DNA of 55,395 nucleotides. Origin: Thioalkalicoccus limnaeus (GTDB lineage: Bacteria; Pseudomonadota; Gammaproteobacteria; Chromatiales; Chromatiaceae). Positions 8,306 through 17,404 of the stretch are shown here, one piece after another (the first letter of the stretch is position 1; the number at the start of each line of letters is the position of its first letter). A program made the position numbers and the translations under genes. The DNA lies in contig NZ_JBDKXB010000022.1 in assembly GCF_041197575.1 (NCBI RefSeq), positions 1 to 55,395 on the forward strand. The letters run 5' to 3'. Below the pieces are notes generated by a model. It was not told the DNA's origin. It saw only the letters and a list, made by a program, of their open reading frames with translations, and did no database searches.

Positions 8306-8764
8306 TTAGGGCTGTTCGCCGAGCGAGGTCAGCAGCGCATTGATGCGATCGAGTTCCTCCTGGGCGCGGATCGACTCGCTGATGTCGTGCTGTATGCCGA
8401 GGTAGTAGATCAGCCGGCCCTGACGGTCGAACAGCGGGCGGATCGAGAACCGGTTGTAGAAGAGGGTGCCGTCCTTGCGATAGTTGCGCAGCGTCACCGT
8501 CACCGGCCGTTGCTCGCGGATCGCGTCGCGAATCCGCTCGATCTCCGGCTGATCCCGGTCGTCGCCCTGCAGGAAACGGCAATTGCGCCCGAGGATCTCC
8601 TGTCGGTCGTAGCCGGTGATCAGCTCGAAGGCGGCGTTGGCGTAGACTAACGGGTTGTCCTCCTGATCCGGGTCCGACAGCGTGATCCCGTTAACGCAGG
8701 TATCGAGGATCTGCGACAGGATGAACGGGATGGTGTCTTGGTCTTTTTCGGCAACGAAGTCCAT
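8306..8764 (-). CDS. Short LOV blue-light photoreceptor (PAS domain)
   Basis: This 152-residue protein is a single PAS/LOV domain with short helical extensions and no output domain. The LOV signature GRNCRFLQG is present, with the photoactive cysteine at C62. The flavin-contact residues N94, N104 and Q125 lie at exactly the spacings (32, 10, 21) seen in plant phototropin LOV2. In this family FMN forms a reversible adduct with the cysteine under blue light. The C-terminal helix (SIRAQEELDRINALLTSL) probably mediates dimerisation or signal relay. It resembles the stand-alone short LOV proteins of Pseudomonas. The signalling partner is not evident; neighbours are an ABC exporter and an SRPBCC protein. 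Confidence 0.9.
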   Translation of the reverse strand: MDFVAEKDQDTIPFILSQILDTCVNGITLSDPDQEDNPLVYANAAFELITGYDRQEILGRNCRFLQGDDRDQPEIERIRDAIREQRPVTVTLRNYRKDGTLFYNRFSIRPLFDRQGRLIYYLGIQHDISESIRAQEELDRINALLTSLGEQP

Positions 8765-8878
8765 CGGTTACTCCAAATAGGTCAATCCGCACCGGATTCT
8801 GGTCGAGGCCGGGCGAACTCGGCACCGACTTACGGTCCCCCGAGCCCGGACGGCGGGGCAGGGCACTGCCATCGGCGA

Positions 8879-9340
8879 TCAGTCGCTGGCGGCCTGCACC
8901 GTAACCTCGGCCTCGACGAGCCGCTTGATGTTGCGCACCACACGATCGGCGCCGTCCTGCACCGTGACCCGGATCAGTTTCTCGAACGGGCGCATGAACA
9001 GGTCGAGGCGGGTCAGCTCGAACGCGAAACCCAGCTGCGTCGCGTCACCGAGCGGATCGAATCGGTAACGGATCTGGAACTGGTTGCCGGACTCGACGAA
9101 CTCAAGCTGTCGCGGGGGCTCGAGGACCGCGACGCGGAAGCTCGTCTCGGTGCGTCGGCCCTGGTCCGTGCGCACCTGCCGGGCCCGGCTGCCAACGCGA
9201 ATCGGGCCGGGCGTGAGGACATCGAGGCGCTCGACCTCGGGCGACCAGCGTCGATAATTCTCGAAGAAGCCGACCGCGACGAAGTCGAACACCAAGGCCG
9301 TGGGTCTGGCAATGAGAATGCTGGCTTGGGCGCGAATCAT
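8879..9340 (-). CDS. SRPBCC/START-like domain protein
   Basis: The 153-residue protein spans one SRPBCC (Bet v1/START-like) fold: an N-terminal strand with ARPTALVFDFVA, a central antiparallel sheet and a long C-terminal helix. This fold binds hydrophobic ligands or acts as a polyketide cyclase or dehydratase. No catalytic residues can be picked out. I chose the ATG at 9338-9340. The open frame continues far upstream, but that part is a shadow of the glycosyltransferase gene. Function is unknown. Confidence 0.7.
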   Translation of the reverse strand: MIRAQASILIARPTALVFDFVAVGFFENYRRWSPEVERLDVLTPGPIRVGSRARQVRTDQGRRTETSFRVAVLEPPRQLEFVESGNQFQIRYRFDPLGDATQLGFAFELTRLDLFMRPFEKLIRVTVQDGADRVVRNIKRLVEAEVTVQAASD

Positions 9341-9455
9341 GATCGATTGGTCTGCACGCTCGGGGTGGCCTGCTGCGGAGCCTAGCAGAGCAGGGGGCGT
9401 CGTGAAAGGCGTCGTTGATGGCGGCGTCATCCCAGGCCGAGAATAGCATCTTGCA

Positions 9456-10631
9456 TCATCGACGACCCAGGATCTCCCCGAAGAACCCGAGGTAAGCGCG
9501 GCTTGCGGACAGAATCCGATACGGCTCAGCCGCCTGCCGAAGCCGTTCTGGTGTACGCGGTGCCGCCAGAGTGTCGAGCATCGCGCTAGCGAGCGCCCGC
9601 TCGTCGCCAACCGGGACCAAGGGGCCGAGCTCGCCGTCGGCCAGTAAATCGCGGATGCCACCTGGACAGTCGGTGGCCACCACCGGCGTCCCCAGGGCCA
9701 TGGCTTCGACGAGGACGTTGGCCAGGCCTTCGCGTCGCGATGACACGACGAGCAGCCGGGCTCGTGCGATGTATGGAAACGGATTGGCGACGAACCCCGG
9801 TAAGTCGATTCGGGTACCCAGGCGCTGCCGCACAATCAAGGCTGTCAGTTGGGCTCGTTGTCGCCCTTCGCCAAGAATCAGCAGGCGGGCATTCGTCCGC
9901 GGGGCGATCCTGGCGAAGGCCCGGATCAGGGTGTCGAAGTCCTTGACCTTCCGCAGTCCACCAACGGCGATGATGAGCGGGGGCTCGCCGGACGCCAGCC
10001 ACGGGTGCGAGGTGGGCGCGCCCGCCAGGGTCTCGAGGTCCGCGGGGAGGATCGGGTTCGGCAGCACACGAAGCGCTCGGTCAGCGACGCCGAAGTGTCG
10101 TCGCAGATCGGCCGCGACGGACGTCGAGACGGCTGTGATGCCGTCGAACCGCGGGTAGAGGCCGCGCAGATCACGGGCCTCGCGATAACGCTTGATCGGG
10201 TTCCAGCCCCGCTCGTTGAGCAGTGCCGACAATGGCGTGCCGACGGTCGTCACAAGGCGGGTTGGTACCCCGAGGCGGTCTCGAGCCGCCAACGCGAGCG
10301 CATCGTCCCGACGCTTCCCGGTCATCAGCAGGTCCGGGCGGGCGTCGGCGAGGTAGCGCTCCAATCCGCCAGGGTATGGCTCGCGCATCGCGATGATCGT
10401 GCCCTGGCCGGGCCGGTCGCCGAGGTACGGATGCCGTGGCTGTCCGACCAGGAGATCGACGCGCGCGCCGAGGTTCACGAGACCCGCGGCCAGGTTGCTC
10501 AGCGTGCGCTCGACGCCGCCGTCGCCGAAATCGGTGACCATCAGGGCCAGGTGTGGCGGCGCGGGCGCGCTGCCCTTTCTATGGCTTGCCGTCAGCGGAG
10601 GTTGGTCTGTCATTGGATCGCGCATCCTCAT
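9456..10631 (-). CDS. Glycosyltransferase family 4-like protein
   Basis: This predicted retaining GT-B glycosyltransferase has 391 residues. It begins with the donor-independent glycine motif DFGDGGVERTLSNLAAGL and ends with the family-4 nucleotide-sugar site, in which EGLANVLVEAMALGTPVVATDCPGG supplies the E-x7-E motif. These enzymes build cell-surface glycans in the cytoplasm. The ATG at 10629-10631 overlaps the stop of the upstream lytic transglycosylase as ATGA, indicating translational coupling. Alternative ATGs lie at 10625 and 10613. The glycan is unknown; coupling to a murein enzyme points to the envelope. Confidence 0.85.
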   Translation of the reverse strand: MRMRDPMTDQPPLTASHRKGSAPAPPHLALMVTDFGDGGVERTLSNLAAGLVNLGARVDLLVGQPRHPYLGDRPGQGTIIAMREPYPGGLERYLADARPDLLMTGKRRDDALALAARDRLGVPTRLVTTVGTPLSALLNERGWNPIKRYREARDLRGLYPRFDGITAVSTSVAADLRRHFGVADRALRVLPNPILPADLETLAGAPTSHPWLASGEPPLIIAVGGLRKVKDFDTLIRAFARIAPRTNARLLILGEGRQRAQLTALIVRQRLGTRIDLPGFVANPFPYIARARLLVVSSRREGLANVLVEAMALGTPVVATDCPGGIRDLLADGELGPLVPVGDERALASAMLDTLAAPRTPERLRQAAEPYRILSASRAYLGFFGEILGRR

Positions 10632-12655
10632 CCACCGTCCGAGGCGGTTTCGGCTGTCAACTGGGCGTGATGTCCAGCGCGTGCAACGATCGGTGTCAAC
10701 CAGGCGCTGAGCGGGCCGTCGTCGAGACCGAGACGGTCGGCGTAGATGATCCGGTAGGCGAGCACCCGCTGCACGTAGCTGCGGGTTTCGTAGAAAGGAA
10801 TCGTCGCGATCCACAGATCCGCTTCGGCCGGACCACCGGCCCGCCATTGGCGTACCCGGCCCGGTCCGGCGTTGTAGGCCGCGGTCGCGAGGACCGGATG
10901 ACCGTCGAACCAGCGCGCCATCTGCGCGAGATAGTGGCTGCCGAGCCTGATGTTGGTCGCCGGGTCGACGAGCTCGGCGCGCGATGGGGGCGGGTGGTCG
11001 AGTCGCGCGGCGACCTCGTGCGCGGTCGCCGGCATCAACTGCATCAGGCCGACGGCGCCGGCCGACGAGCCCGCCGTCGTCGCGAAGGCGCTCTCCTGAC
11101 GGATGACCGCATAGATCCAGCTCTCCGGGAGCTCGGTCACGGCGGCCTGGGACTGGACCAGTTCCCGGTGGTGGATCGGGAAACGCAACGCGAGATCATC
11201 CCAGCGGCCGGCGCGCGCCAGCGTCCGGATGGCGCGATCGGGCCAATCGAGGCCGTGAGCGATGACGGCCGCGGCGGCGAGCTCGTCACCGGCCAGCTCG
11301 CGTGTCAGATAGGTCCACTCGCAGTGCGCGTCGGCCTCCCGGCCGAGTGCCAGGAGCTCCTCGATCCGCACGCGTGCGGGATCCTCGATCAGGCGCCCGA
11401 CGCGTTCGTCGAACGGGGTCTGTCGATGGCCCAGGTGATAGGCAGCCCCGACCCGGTCGGCGGCGAGAAACCCCCAGAAACCGCGGACGCTGGCGGCCTG
11501 TCGATAGAGGTCGTGGGCCGTTTCGTGTCGACCCAGGGCCTCCTCCGCGCGAGCGTGCCAATAGAGCCAGCGTTCGGTCTTGATGTCGCTATCCGGCATC
11601 GCGGCGACCCAATCGGCGACGCGCATCCAATCTTGCCGCTCCAGCGCGTCGCGCAGCCGTCGCTCTTGCAGCGGCAGATTGGCCTCAGTGGCCGGAATGC
11701 GATCGAAGAAGGCCAGTGCCCGGTCATCCCGATCACGGACCAGGGCCATCGCGAGTGCCGATTCGATGGCCGCGTGCGCTTCATCCGACAGGATCTGGCT
11801 TGCCGCCTTCGCGGCCCAGATCGCGATCGCCCGTTCGATATCGAGCGGGGCGACCCGTGCGATCCCATCGACGATGATGGCCTCTTGCCAGGCGTCGTCG
11901 GGCTCGCCGACCTTGAGGTCGGCGACGCGTCGCGGGTCGGCTCGCACCGCGAGCCAGTCGGCCAGCCGGGGCTGTTCCTCGTCCGGCAGGTAGCGGCCCA
12001 GGTACCGCGCCAGACGCCTGTCGTCGGCGTCCATCGCGAGGTCGATCCGCTGTCGGACCAGATCCGGGGTCAGGAGCCCGGCGGCCCGCCAGGCATCGAA
12101 GACCGGATCACAGGCGGCCGGTTGCGACCGACCGACGAGCCACAACGGGGGGATCTGCGCCAAGGCCTCATCGCGGCGCCCAGTGGCGAACAGCGCGAAC
12201 AGACGTCGGCATTGGCGGGTCGGCGCCGGGTCCGGCCGATCGTACGCGAGGTATTCAGACCATCGGCCACGCCTGGCGAGCTGCTCGAGCCACTGATCGC
12301 GCAATCGCTCACCCAACGCCGTGCCGGCCTGTTCGGCGAGGAATGCCGCGACGGACGATGGGTCGGCCGTCGCGATGTTCGCGGTCAGTTCGGCGTAGCG
12401 CAGATAGGGGGCGAGCGGGTAGTCCTGAAGGGCCGCGATCCGGGCCGCCATCTCGGCGTCCGGGACGACTCCCTGGGCTAGGAAGGTCTCCAGTTCGACG
12501 AACGCCTCGCGTTGTCGCTCGATGCGATCCGAGAGGTGGCCGTCGCCCAAAGGCGCCGGGAGGGCCAACAGCAGCAGCGACGGCAGCCACACCAGCAGGT
12601 GTCGCGAAAAACGGGGTCCCGATGACCACTCGTCGGCGCGGCTAGTTCTCAACAT
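10628..12655 (-). CDS. slt: Soluble lytic murein transglycosylase (Slt70-like)
   Basis: This 675-residue periplasmic lytic transglycosylase cleaves peptidoglycan glycan strands to give anhydromuropeptides. A signal peptide or anchor (LLVWLPSLLLLALPAPLG) is followed by a long alpha-superhelical U/L-domain and a C-terminal lysozyme-like domain. The catalytic glutamate lies in VIRQESAFATTAGSSAGAVG, followed by LMQLMPATA and AAYNAGPGRVRQW, the usual family-1 motifs. Its length matches Slt70 (about 645). It is translationally coupled to the glycosyltransferase gene downstream. Confidence 0.93.
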   Translation of the reverse strand: MLRTSRADEWSSGPRFSRHLLVWLPSLLLLALPAPLGDGHLSDRIERQREAFVELETFLAQGVVPDAEMAARIAALQDYPLAPYLRYAELTANIATADPSSVAAFLAEQAGTALGERLRDQWLEQLARRGRWSEYLAYDRPDPAPTRQCRRLFALFATGRRDEALAQIPPLWLVGRSQPAACDPVFDAWRAAGLLTPDLVRQRIDLAMDADDRRLARYLGRYLPDEEQPRLADWLAVRADPRRVADLKVGEPDDAWQEAIIVDGIARVAPLDIERAIAIWAAKAASQILSDEAHAAIESALAMALVRDRDDRALAFFDRIPATEANLPLQERRLRDALERQDWMRVADWVAAMPDSDIKTERWLYWHARAEEALGRHETAHDLYRQAASVRGFWGFLAADRVGAAYHLGHRQTPFDERVGRLIEDPARVRIEELLALGREADAHCEWTYLTRELAGDELAAAAVIAHGLDWPDRAIRTLARAGRWDDLALRFPIHHRELVQSQAAVTELPESWIYAVIRQESAFATTAGSSAGAVGLMQLMPATAHEVAARLDHPPPSRAELVDPATNIRLGSHYLAQMARWFDGHPVLATAAYNAGPGRVRQWRAGGPAEADLWIATIPFYETRSYVQRVLAYRIIYADRLGLDDGPLSAWLTPIVARAGHHAQLTAETASDGG

Positions 12656-12885
12656 CGTTTACCGAAAGTGACGAGATCAAGTGTCGAGCTCGCTCACAAG
12701 ATCTGAGGATACCCGGGAAGATGCCGTCATCGCGCCCGCCGCGCGTTGCCGCTCGACTCCGTCTGTGGACCGCTTGAATCGGCGGTGCCGACCCTCAGCT
12801 TTGGCGGCATCCGAATCTTCAGAGCCGCACCCTAGGCGGTTCGTTCCATCACGATGCCCGGGCCGCCCGGGTCAGGAGTCCGACC
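12656..12885. other. Intergenic region upstream of slt and the Sel1-repeat gene
   Basis: This 230-bp divergent gap must carry promoters for both flanking genes, but I see no convincing boxes. An AGGAG ribosome-binding site lies just before 12886. A GC-rich run CCCGGGCCGCCCGGG near 12856 is self-complementary. Confidence 0.4.
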
Positions 12886-13329
12886 ATGGCTGAACCCATC
12901 TCCGACGATGATATGGCCCTCGCGAGCGGCATCACCGCGTTCGAGTCCAAGCAATTCTCGCGCGCCGTCGGTCTGTTGTCACCGCTTGCCGAGGCCGGGC
13001 GTCCGGAGGCTCAGTACCGTGTCGCGATCATGGCTCAGAATGGCCTGGGGATGCACGCCAACCCGCTGCTCGCCTTCAAGTACATGCGGGCCGCGGCTAA
13101 GGCCGGGCTCGATGTCGCGCAGCATGGACTGGCCTTCATGTATATGGAGGGCGAGTGTACCGAGAAGGATCCGGCGAAGGCCGTCGAGTGGTTCACGCGG
13201 GCCGCCGAGCAGGGCCTCGCCGGGTCCCAGACGACGCTTGGAATGATGTATCGGGAAGGCCGCGGTGTGCCGAAAGACGACGACTTGGCACGCAAGTGGT
13301 TCCGCCTGGCCGGCTTCGACGAGGTCTAG
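12886..13329 (+). CDS. Sel1-repeat (TPR-like) protein
   Basis: This 147-residue soluble protein consists of three to four Sel1-like repeats of about 36 residues (AEAGRPEAQYRVAIMAQNG, AKAGLDVAQHGLAFMYMEG, AEQGLAGSQTTLGMMYREG, then KWFRLAG). These make an alpha-alpha superhelix for protein-protein contacts. No enzymatic motif or signal peptide is seen. An AGGAG ribosome-binding site supports the start. A hairpin directly abuts the stop codon. Confidence 0.8.
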   Translation: MAEPISDDDMALASGITAFESKQFSRAVGLLSPLAEAGRPEAQYRVAIMAQNGLGMHANPLLAFKYMRAAAKAGLDVAQHGLAFMYMEGECTEKDPAKAVEWFTRAAEQGLAGSQTTLGMMYREGRGVPKDDDLARKWFRLAGFDEV

Positions 13330-13356
13330 GGGAGCGCTGAACGGCTCAGCGCTCCC
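13330..13356 (+). terminator. Terminator-like hairpin directly after the Sel1-repeat gene
   Basis: An 11-bp perfect stem GGGAGCGCTGA/TCAGCGCTCCC with a five-base loop begins one base after the stop codon. Its core matches the hairpin after TacAT at 5570-5594, which suggests a small repeated palindrome family in this genome. Confidence 0.55.
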
Positions 13357-13370
13357 GAGCGGGACTGTCG

Positions 13371-13507
13371 GCGCGGCTTCAGCCGCAACGCTCGGTGTAG
13401 GCGCGGCTTTAGCCGCAACGCTCGGTGTAGGCGCGGCTTTAGCCGCAACGCCATTGGCGCAGACGGCCGGGCCGTCCTGGCCGTCTTGCGGCTGAAGCCG
13501 CACCTAC
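13371..13507. repeat. REP-type palindrome cluster (three direct copies and one inverted)
   Basis: A 30-bp unit GGCGCGGCTTTAGCCGCAACGCTCGGT... is repeated in tandem with period 30 (13371-13400, 13401-13430, 13431-13450). One inverted copy at 13485-13507 contains GCGGCTGAAGCCGC. Each unit carries the short imperfect palindrome GCGGCTT(C/T)AGCCGC. This is the architecture of REP/BIME elements dispersed by RAYT transposases in gammaproteobacteria. The segment between the last direct copy and the inverted copy also folds (AGACGGCC with GGCCGTCT), so the cluster can form one large stem-loop. Confidence 0.8.
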
Positions 13508-13574
13508 TGCTGGCGCGACGACGGCCGCCCGTCCCGTGCGCGTCCCTTTTCGCGCAGATCCCCGTCCTGCCGAT

Positions 13575-14873
13575 CTACAGGTGGCGGCAATGGGTCTCGC
13601 GGATCCGCAAGGCGGCGAGCAGCGCGATGACCGCGAAGGCGAAGGATAGCCACAACCCATTGCGGTAGTCGGTTGCCGCGTAGACCCGGACCCCGTCGCG
13701 CAGCGTGCCATCCCAGGTCAGATCGAGCACCCAGCCGAAGGCCGGCTGCATGATCGCGGCGCCGAGAAAGAGGCCGGTGTTGACCAGCGCGATCGCCATG
13801 CCGGAGACGCCGGCCGGGAGGCACTCCTTGGCGGCGGCATAGGTGACGACGAAGCCACCGGCGGCCAGGCCGAGCACGCCGTAGAGCAGCAACCCGCTCC
13901 AGCCGGCTTGCCAGGGCAGCCCGATCAGGGCCAGCCAGGCCAGGGCCGAGAGCCCGGCGCCGCCGACGATGACCGGTCGCCGCCGGCCGATGCGGTCCGA
14001 CAGCCAGCCCGCGGCCATCGAACCGACCGCGAACCCGACCAGGGCCGAGGTCGTATAGAGGGAGGCCGCGGTTCGGTCGAGGTCGAACAGGTCCCGCATC
14101 ATCGGAACCCCCCAGAGCCCGGCGAACGCGAACAGCGTGCCGGTGACGCCGAAGTTGACCCAGAAGCCAGGCCAGGCGTCACGCCGCATCAGCACTTCTT
14201 TGAGGTCGTGCCACCAGTGTCGGTGACGGGGTGGATGCGGCGGCAGGCCGCTCTGCTCGCGCAGCGATGGGAAACCCAGGTCCTCCGGGCGGTTGCGGAC
14301 CTGCCACAGTGTTACGATCGCGAGCAGGAGCGACAGGACACCAGCCGCGACGAAGACCTGGCGCCAGGATAGCCCCATCAGCAGCAACGCGAGGGGGCCG
14401 GCCGCCAGGATCGAGCCGAGATTGCCGAGCATCAGCGTCAGCCCGCTGATGCGCCCGTACTGGTGTTCGGCGAACCACACGGCATTGCTCTTCATCAGTC
14501 CGACGAAGACCACCGAGACGCCGAGCCCGACCAGCAGCCGCCCCCAACTCGCCGTCGCGAAATCCGGCGCCAGGCCGAACAGGATCGACCCGACACCGGC
14601 CACCAGGGCGCCGCTGGCGACGCTCAGGCGTGGTCCCAACGTGTCCGCCAGCACGCCAGCCGGGATTTGCATGACCGTGTAGACATAGTAATAGGTCGCG
14701 GCCAGTGAACCCAGCGCCGCGCCGCTGATCGCGAAGGTCTGCATCAGGTCCGCGGCCATGACCCCGGGGGCCATGCGGTGGAAATAGACCATGATGTAGG
14801 AGCCGACGAGCAGCCAGAAGATGGTCCAACGCGCTCGCTCGAAGCGGCTTCGATCGAAGGATGGCCGGGTCAT
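13575..14873 (-). CDS. Major facilitator superfamily transporter
   Basis: This 432-residue inner-membrane protein has twelve predicted transmembrane helices. The loop after helix 2 reads GVLADTLGPRLSV, a form of the MFS A-motif; the equivalent motif in the second half is GWLSDRIGRRRPV. The central cytoplasmic loop around residue 215 is histidine-rich (PHPPRHRHWWH). It is probably a proton-coupled symporter or exporter of a small organic compound; the substrate cannot be read from sequence. A GAGGAG ribosome-binding site supports the start. Confidence 0.88.
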   Translation of the reverse strand: MTRPSFDRSRFERARWTIFWLLVGSYIMVYFHRMAPGVMAADLMQTFAISGAALGSLAATYYYVYTVMQIPAGVLADTLGPRLSVASGALVAGVGSILFGLAPDFATASWGRLLVGLGVSVVFVGLMKSNAVWFAEHQYGRISGLTLMLGNLGSILAAGPLALLLMGLSWRQVFVAAGVLSLLLAIVTLWQVRNRPEDLGFPSLREQSGLPPHPPRHRHWWHDLKEVLMRRDAWPGFWVNFGVTGTLFAFAGLWGVPMMRDLFDLDRTAASLYTTSALVGFAVGSMAAGWLSDRIGRRRPVIVGGAGLSALAWLALIGLPWQAGWSGLLLYGVLGLAAGGFVVTYAAAKECLPAGVSGMAIALVNTGLFLGAAIMQPAFGWVLDLTWDGTLRDGVRVYAATDYRNGLWLSFAFAVIALLAALRIRETHCRHL

Positions 14874-15172
14874 GGTCGACTCCTCGCGGCTTGTTCGTGA
14901 TTGCCCGCCGTCCGTGGCCCCACCCGCTCAATTGCGGTGTAAAGCGACGGGTCAGTGGGTCGGTCGCTGGGCCAAGGTGCCCCTGCCCGTCGGTATCCGG
15001 GCTTGATCATTGAAGCGCACGAACGCATAGTCTAACGTCCCAGCAGCCAGCCAAATGTCCCCTCGCGGGTCTTGAGCCAGCCAAAAGCCCAACAAGACCT
15101 TGATCTCCGAGGAGGTGCATTATACGCGAAGCGCATCCTGGCCGGGGCGCGTCGTCCCGTTTCGATCGGCCG
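14874..15172. other. Divergent intergenic region before the TonB-dependent receptor
   Basis: The region contains two similar short segments, CAGCCAGCCAAATGTCC and GAGCCAGCCAAAAGCCC, about 35 bp apart, and a strong ribosome-binding site GAGGAGG at 15109-15115. I see neither a Fur box nor a cobalamin riboswitch. The ribosome-binding site lies far upstream of the only acceptable in-frame TTG codon at 15173 (see findings). Confidence 0.45.
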
Positions 15173-17404
15173 TTGCGAGCGAGCCTGGCCGTTGCCGCCA
15201 CCGCCCTGCTGGGCGTCGCCACGACGGCAACCTTGGCGTCGGCCGAGGAGGTGCAGCGAATGGCGGCGCTCGTGGTCACCGCCACTGGCTTCGAGCAGGA
15301 GATCGACGAGGCCCCCGCCAGCATCACGATCATCACCCGCGAGGAACTCGAGCAACGGCGGGTCACCAGCCTCGCCGATGCGCTGCGGGGCGTGGAAGGC
15401 ATCAATGTGTCACCACTCGATGCCCGAGACGGCAAGACCGGCAATCAATCCATCAGCCTGCGCGGCTTACCCCGGGAATACACGCTGATCCTGATCGATG
15501 GGGTACGGCAGAACCCGATGGGGAACATCACCCCGAATTCGTTCAACGATAGTCAGTCGGTCTTCATCCCGCCGGTCGCGGCGATCGAACGGATCGAGGT
15601 GATCCGGGGACCCATGTCCACGCTCTATGGCTCGGACGCCTTAGGCGGCGTCGTGAACATCATCACACGCCGTCCGGGCACCGAATGGGGTGTGTCGGCA
15701 ACAGTCAGCCGCACCTTCCAGACCGACGGTGACTTCGGCGACGAGACCAAGGTCGAACTCTACACATCCGGGCCGCTCGTCGCGGACAGGGTTTCGATGC
15801 AGTTGTACGGCCGCTACTTCGACCGGCAAGCGTCCGACATTCGGATTCCAGGGGTCGAGTATCCACGCGCGATCACGGCTGATACCCCGACGATGGGACA
15901 GAATCCGGTGGCCGCCGACAACTACACCTTGGGCGGCGAGGTTCGGTTCAGCCCGGACTTTGCGAACGACCTCTCCGTCGGCTTCAACACGACGCGCCAG
16001 AAGTTCGACAACTCCAAAGGCGACATCGGGGCCCTGCACCGCACCGGCAACCCTGCCGCCAGCGCCTGCAATACCGTGCCCGCGCCGAATTTCTGTCGTG
16101 GCTACGAGCAGACCCTGCGCTTCAACCGGGATCAGGTGACGCTCGGCCATCAGGGTAGCTTCGATTTCGGCACACTGGTCTCCAAACTGACCTGGGATTC
16201 GCTGGAGACCGAGGGTCGGACAATACCGCTGAACAGCGGTCTCAACCCGGCCTTGGAGGGTTCCCCGCGGCGGCTCGACCTCGATACCTGGCTCTTCGAT
16301 ACCAAGTTCCTGACTGGGATCGGCAACCATCTGGTGACGGTCGGCGGCCAGTACATCCATGCGAAGATGACCGACGGCCTCTGGGGCGGCGGTAACAATA
16401 CGCTGGATCAGTACAGTCTGTTCGTCGAGGACGAGTGGCGGCCAATCGATCAGCTCGCGCTGACCGGCGGTTTGCGCTACGACAACAACGACGCGTACGG
16501 TGGCGAATGGGTGCCACGGCTCTACGCGGTCTGGAACGCGACCGATCAGTGGATTCTGAAGGGCGGCGTCGCCAAAGGTTTCCGCACCCCGTTCTTGGAG
16601 CAGCTCACCGATGGCATCATCGGGTTCGGGGATCAGGGCACGGTTCCGCTTCAAGGCAATCCAAACTTGCGGCCGGAAACCGCGGTGAACTACGAGGTGA
16701 GCGCGGTCTTCCGTCCCATCGCGACGGTGCGCGCGCAGGCCACCGTTTTTCGCAACGAGCTCGACAATCTCGTCGAGCGTGGCACCGGGGCCAACGCGGG
16801 CCAGGATCTGAACATCGGCGAGGCGCGCATTCAGGGCGTCGAACTGACCCTGGGCTGGGACATCACCGAAACCCTCTACCTGTCCGGCAACTACAGCTAC
16901 ATCGACAGCGAGGTCACGAAGACTCAACTCGACACCGGCAGCCCGGCGCAGCGCATCGCCAGTAAGAAGGGCGATCCGCTCGTCAGCGTGCCTGACCACA
17001 TGTTGAACGCGCGCCTGACTTGGCAGGCGACACCGCGCCTCAGTACCTTCCTGAACGCGGAATACCGAAGCAGTGCGTTCCGGCCGCGCAACTTCCACGA
17101 GCCACAGAACGGGGGCAATGCCCAGGGTCGCGTCGACGAGAGCTGGAGTGACAGCAACATCGTGCTCGGCGATTTTGACGGCTACACCATCCTCGATCTC
17201 GGGGCCACGTATCGGGTCAACCGTAACCTGCGCGTGACCGGGGTCGTGCAAAACCTGCTGAACAAGGATTTCAACGATTACCGAAGCTATACGCGCTGCA
17301 CCAACGCCGGCTGCACGGGACCCGGTACCGAGGCCTTCAGCAACCGCTTCAACACCATCCATAGCCCGCTCAGCCTGTACGCGGCGGTGAATCTGGATTT
17401 CTGA
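15173..17404 (+). CDS. TonB-dependent outer-membrane receptor (FepA/CirA-like)
   Basis: This is an outer-membrane gated porin of about 743 residues. A signal peptide (SLAVAATALLGVATTATLASA) is followed by a degenerate TonB box region (AALVVTATG). The plug domain comes next, with ITIITREELEQRR, SISLRGL, LILIDGV and RIEVIRGPMSTLYGSDALGGVVNIIT. The 22-strand barrel ends with the aromatic C-terminal signature LYAAVNLDF. Two cysteine pairs (near residues 296-307 and 706-712) could form extracellular disulfides. The ligand (siderophore, haem or cobalamin) cannot be assigned and no transport genes are adjacent. The start used here is a TTG; the true start is uncertain. Confidence 0.9.
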   Translation: MRASLAVAATALLGVATTATLASAEEVQRMAALVVTATGFEQEIDEAPASITIITREELEQRRVTSLADALRGVEGINVSPLDARDGKTGNQSISLRGLPREYTLILIDGVRQNPMGNITPNSFNDSQSVFIPPVAAIERIEVIRGPMSTLYGSDALGGVVNIITRRPGTEWGVSATVSRTFQTDGDFGDETKVELYTSGPLVADRVSMQLYGRYFDRQASDIRIPGVEYPRAITADTPTMGQNPVAADNYTLGGEVRFSPDFANDLSVGFNTTRQKFDNSKGDIGALHRTGNPAASACNTVPAPNFCRGYEQTLRFNRDQVTLGHQGSFDFGTLVSKLTWDSLETEGRTIPLNSGLNPALEGSPRRLDLDTWLFDTKFLTGIGNHLVTVGGQYIHAKMTDGLWGGGNNTLDQYSLFVEDEWRPIDQLALTGGLRYDNNDAYGGEWVPRLYAVWNATDQWILKGGVAKGFRTPFLEQLTDGIIGFGDQGTVPLQGNPNLRPETAVNYEVSAVFRPIATVRAQATVFRNELDNLVERGTGANAGQDLNIGEARIQGVELTLGWDITETLYLSGNYSYIDSEVTKTQLDTGSPAQRIASKKGDPLVSVPDHMLNARLTWQATPRLSTFLNAEYRSSAFRPRNFHEPQNGGNAQGRVDESWSDSNIVLGDFDGYTILDLGATYRVNRNLRVTGVVQNLLNKDFNDYRSYTRCTNAGCTGPGTEAFSNRFNTIHSPLSLYAAVNLDF

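Noticed and set aside
6424..8343. 639-codon open frame on the plus strand
   Set aside because: It is the antisense shadow of the ABC exporter gene, with low-complexity, Q/D/R-rich composition.
13371..13507. CRISPR-like array
   Set aside because: The unit is strictly tandem with period 30 and no unique spacers; the palindromic core fits REP elements.
15007..15172. Cobalamin riboswitch or Fur box before the TonB receptor
   Set aside because: No B12-box core and no GATAAT-type repeats are present.
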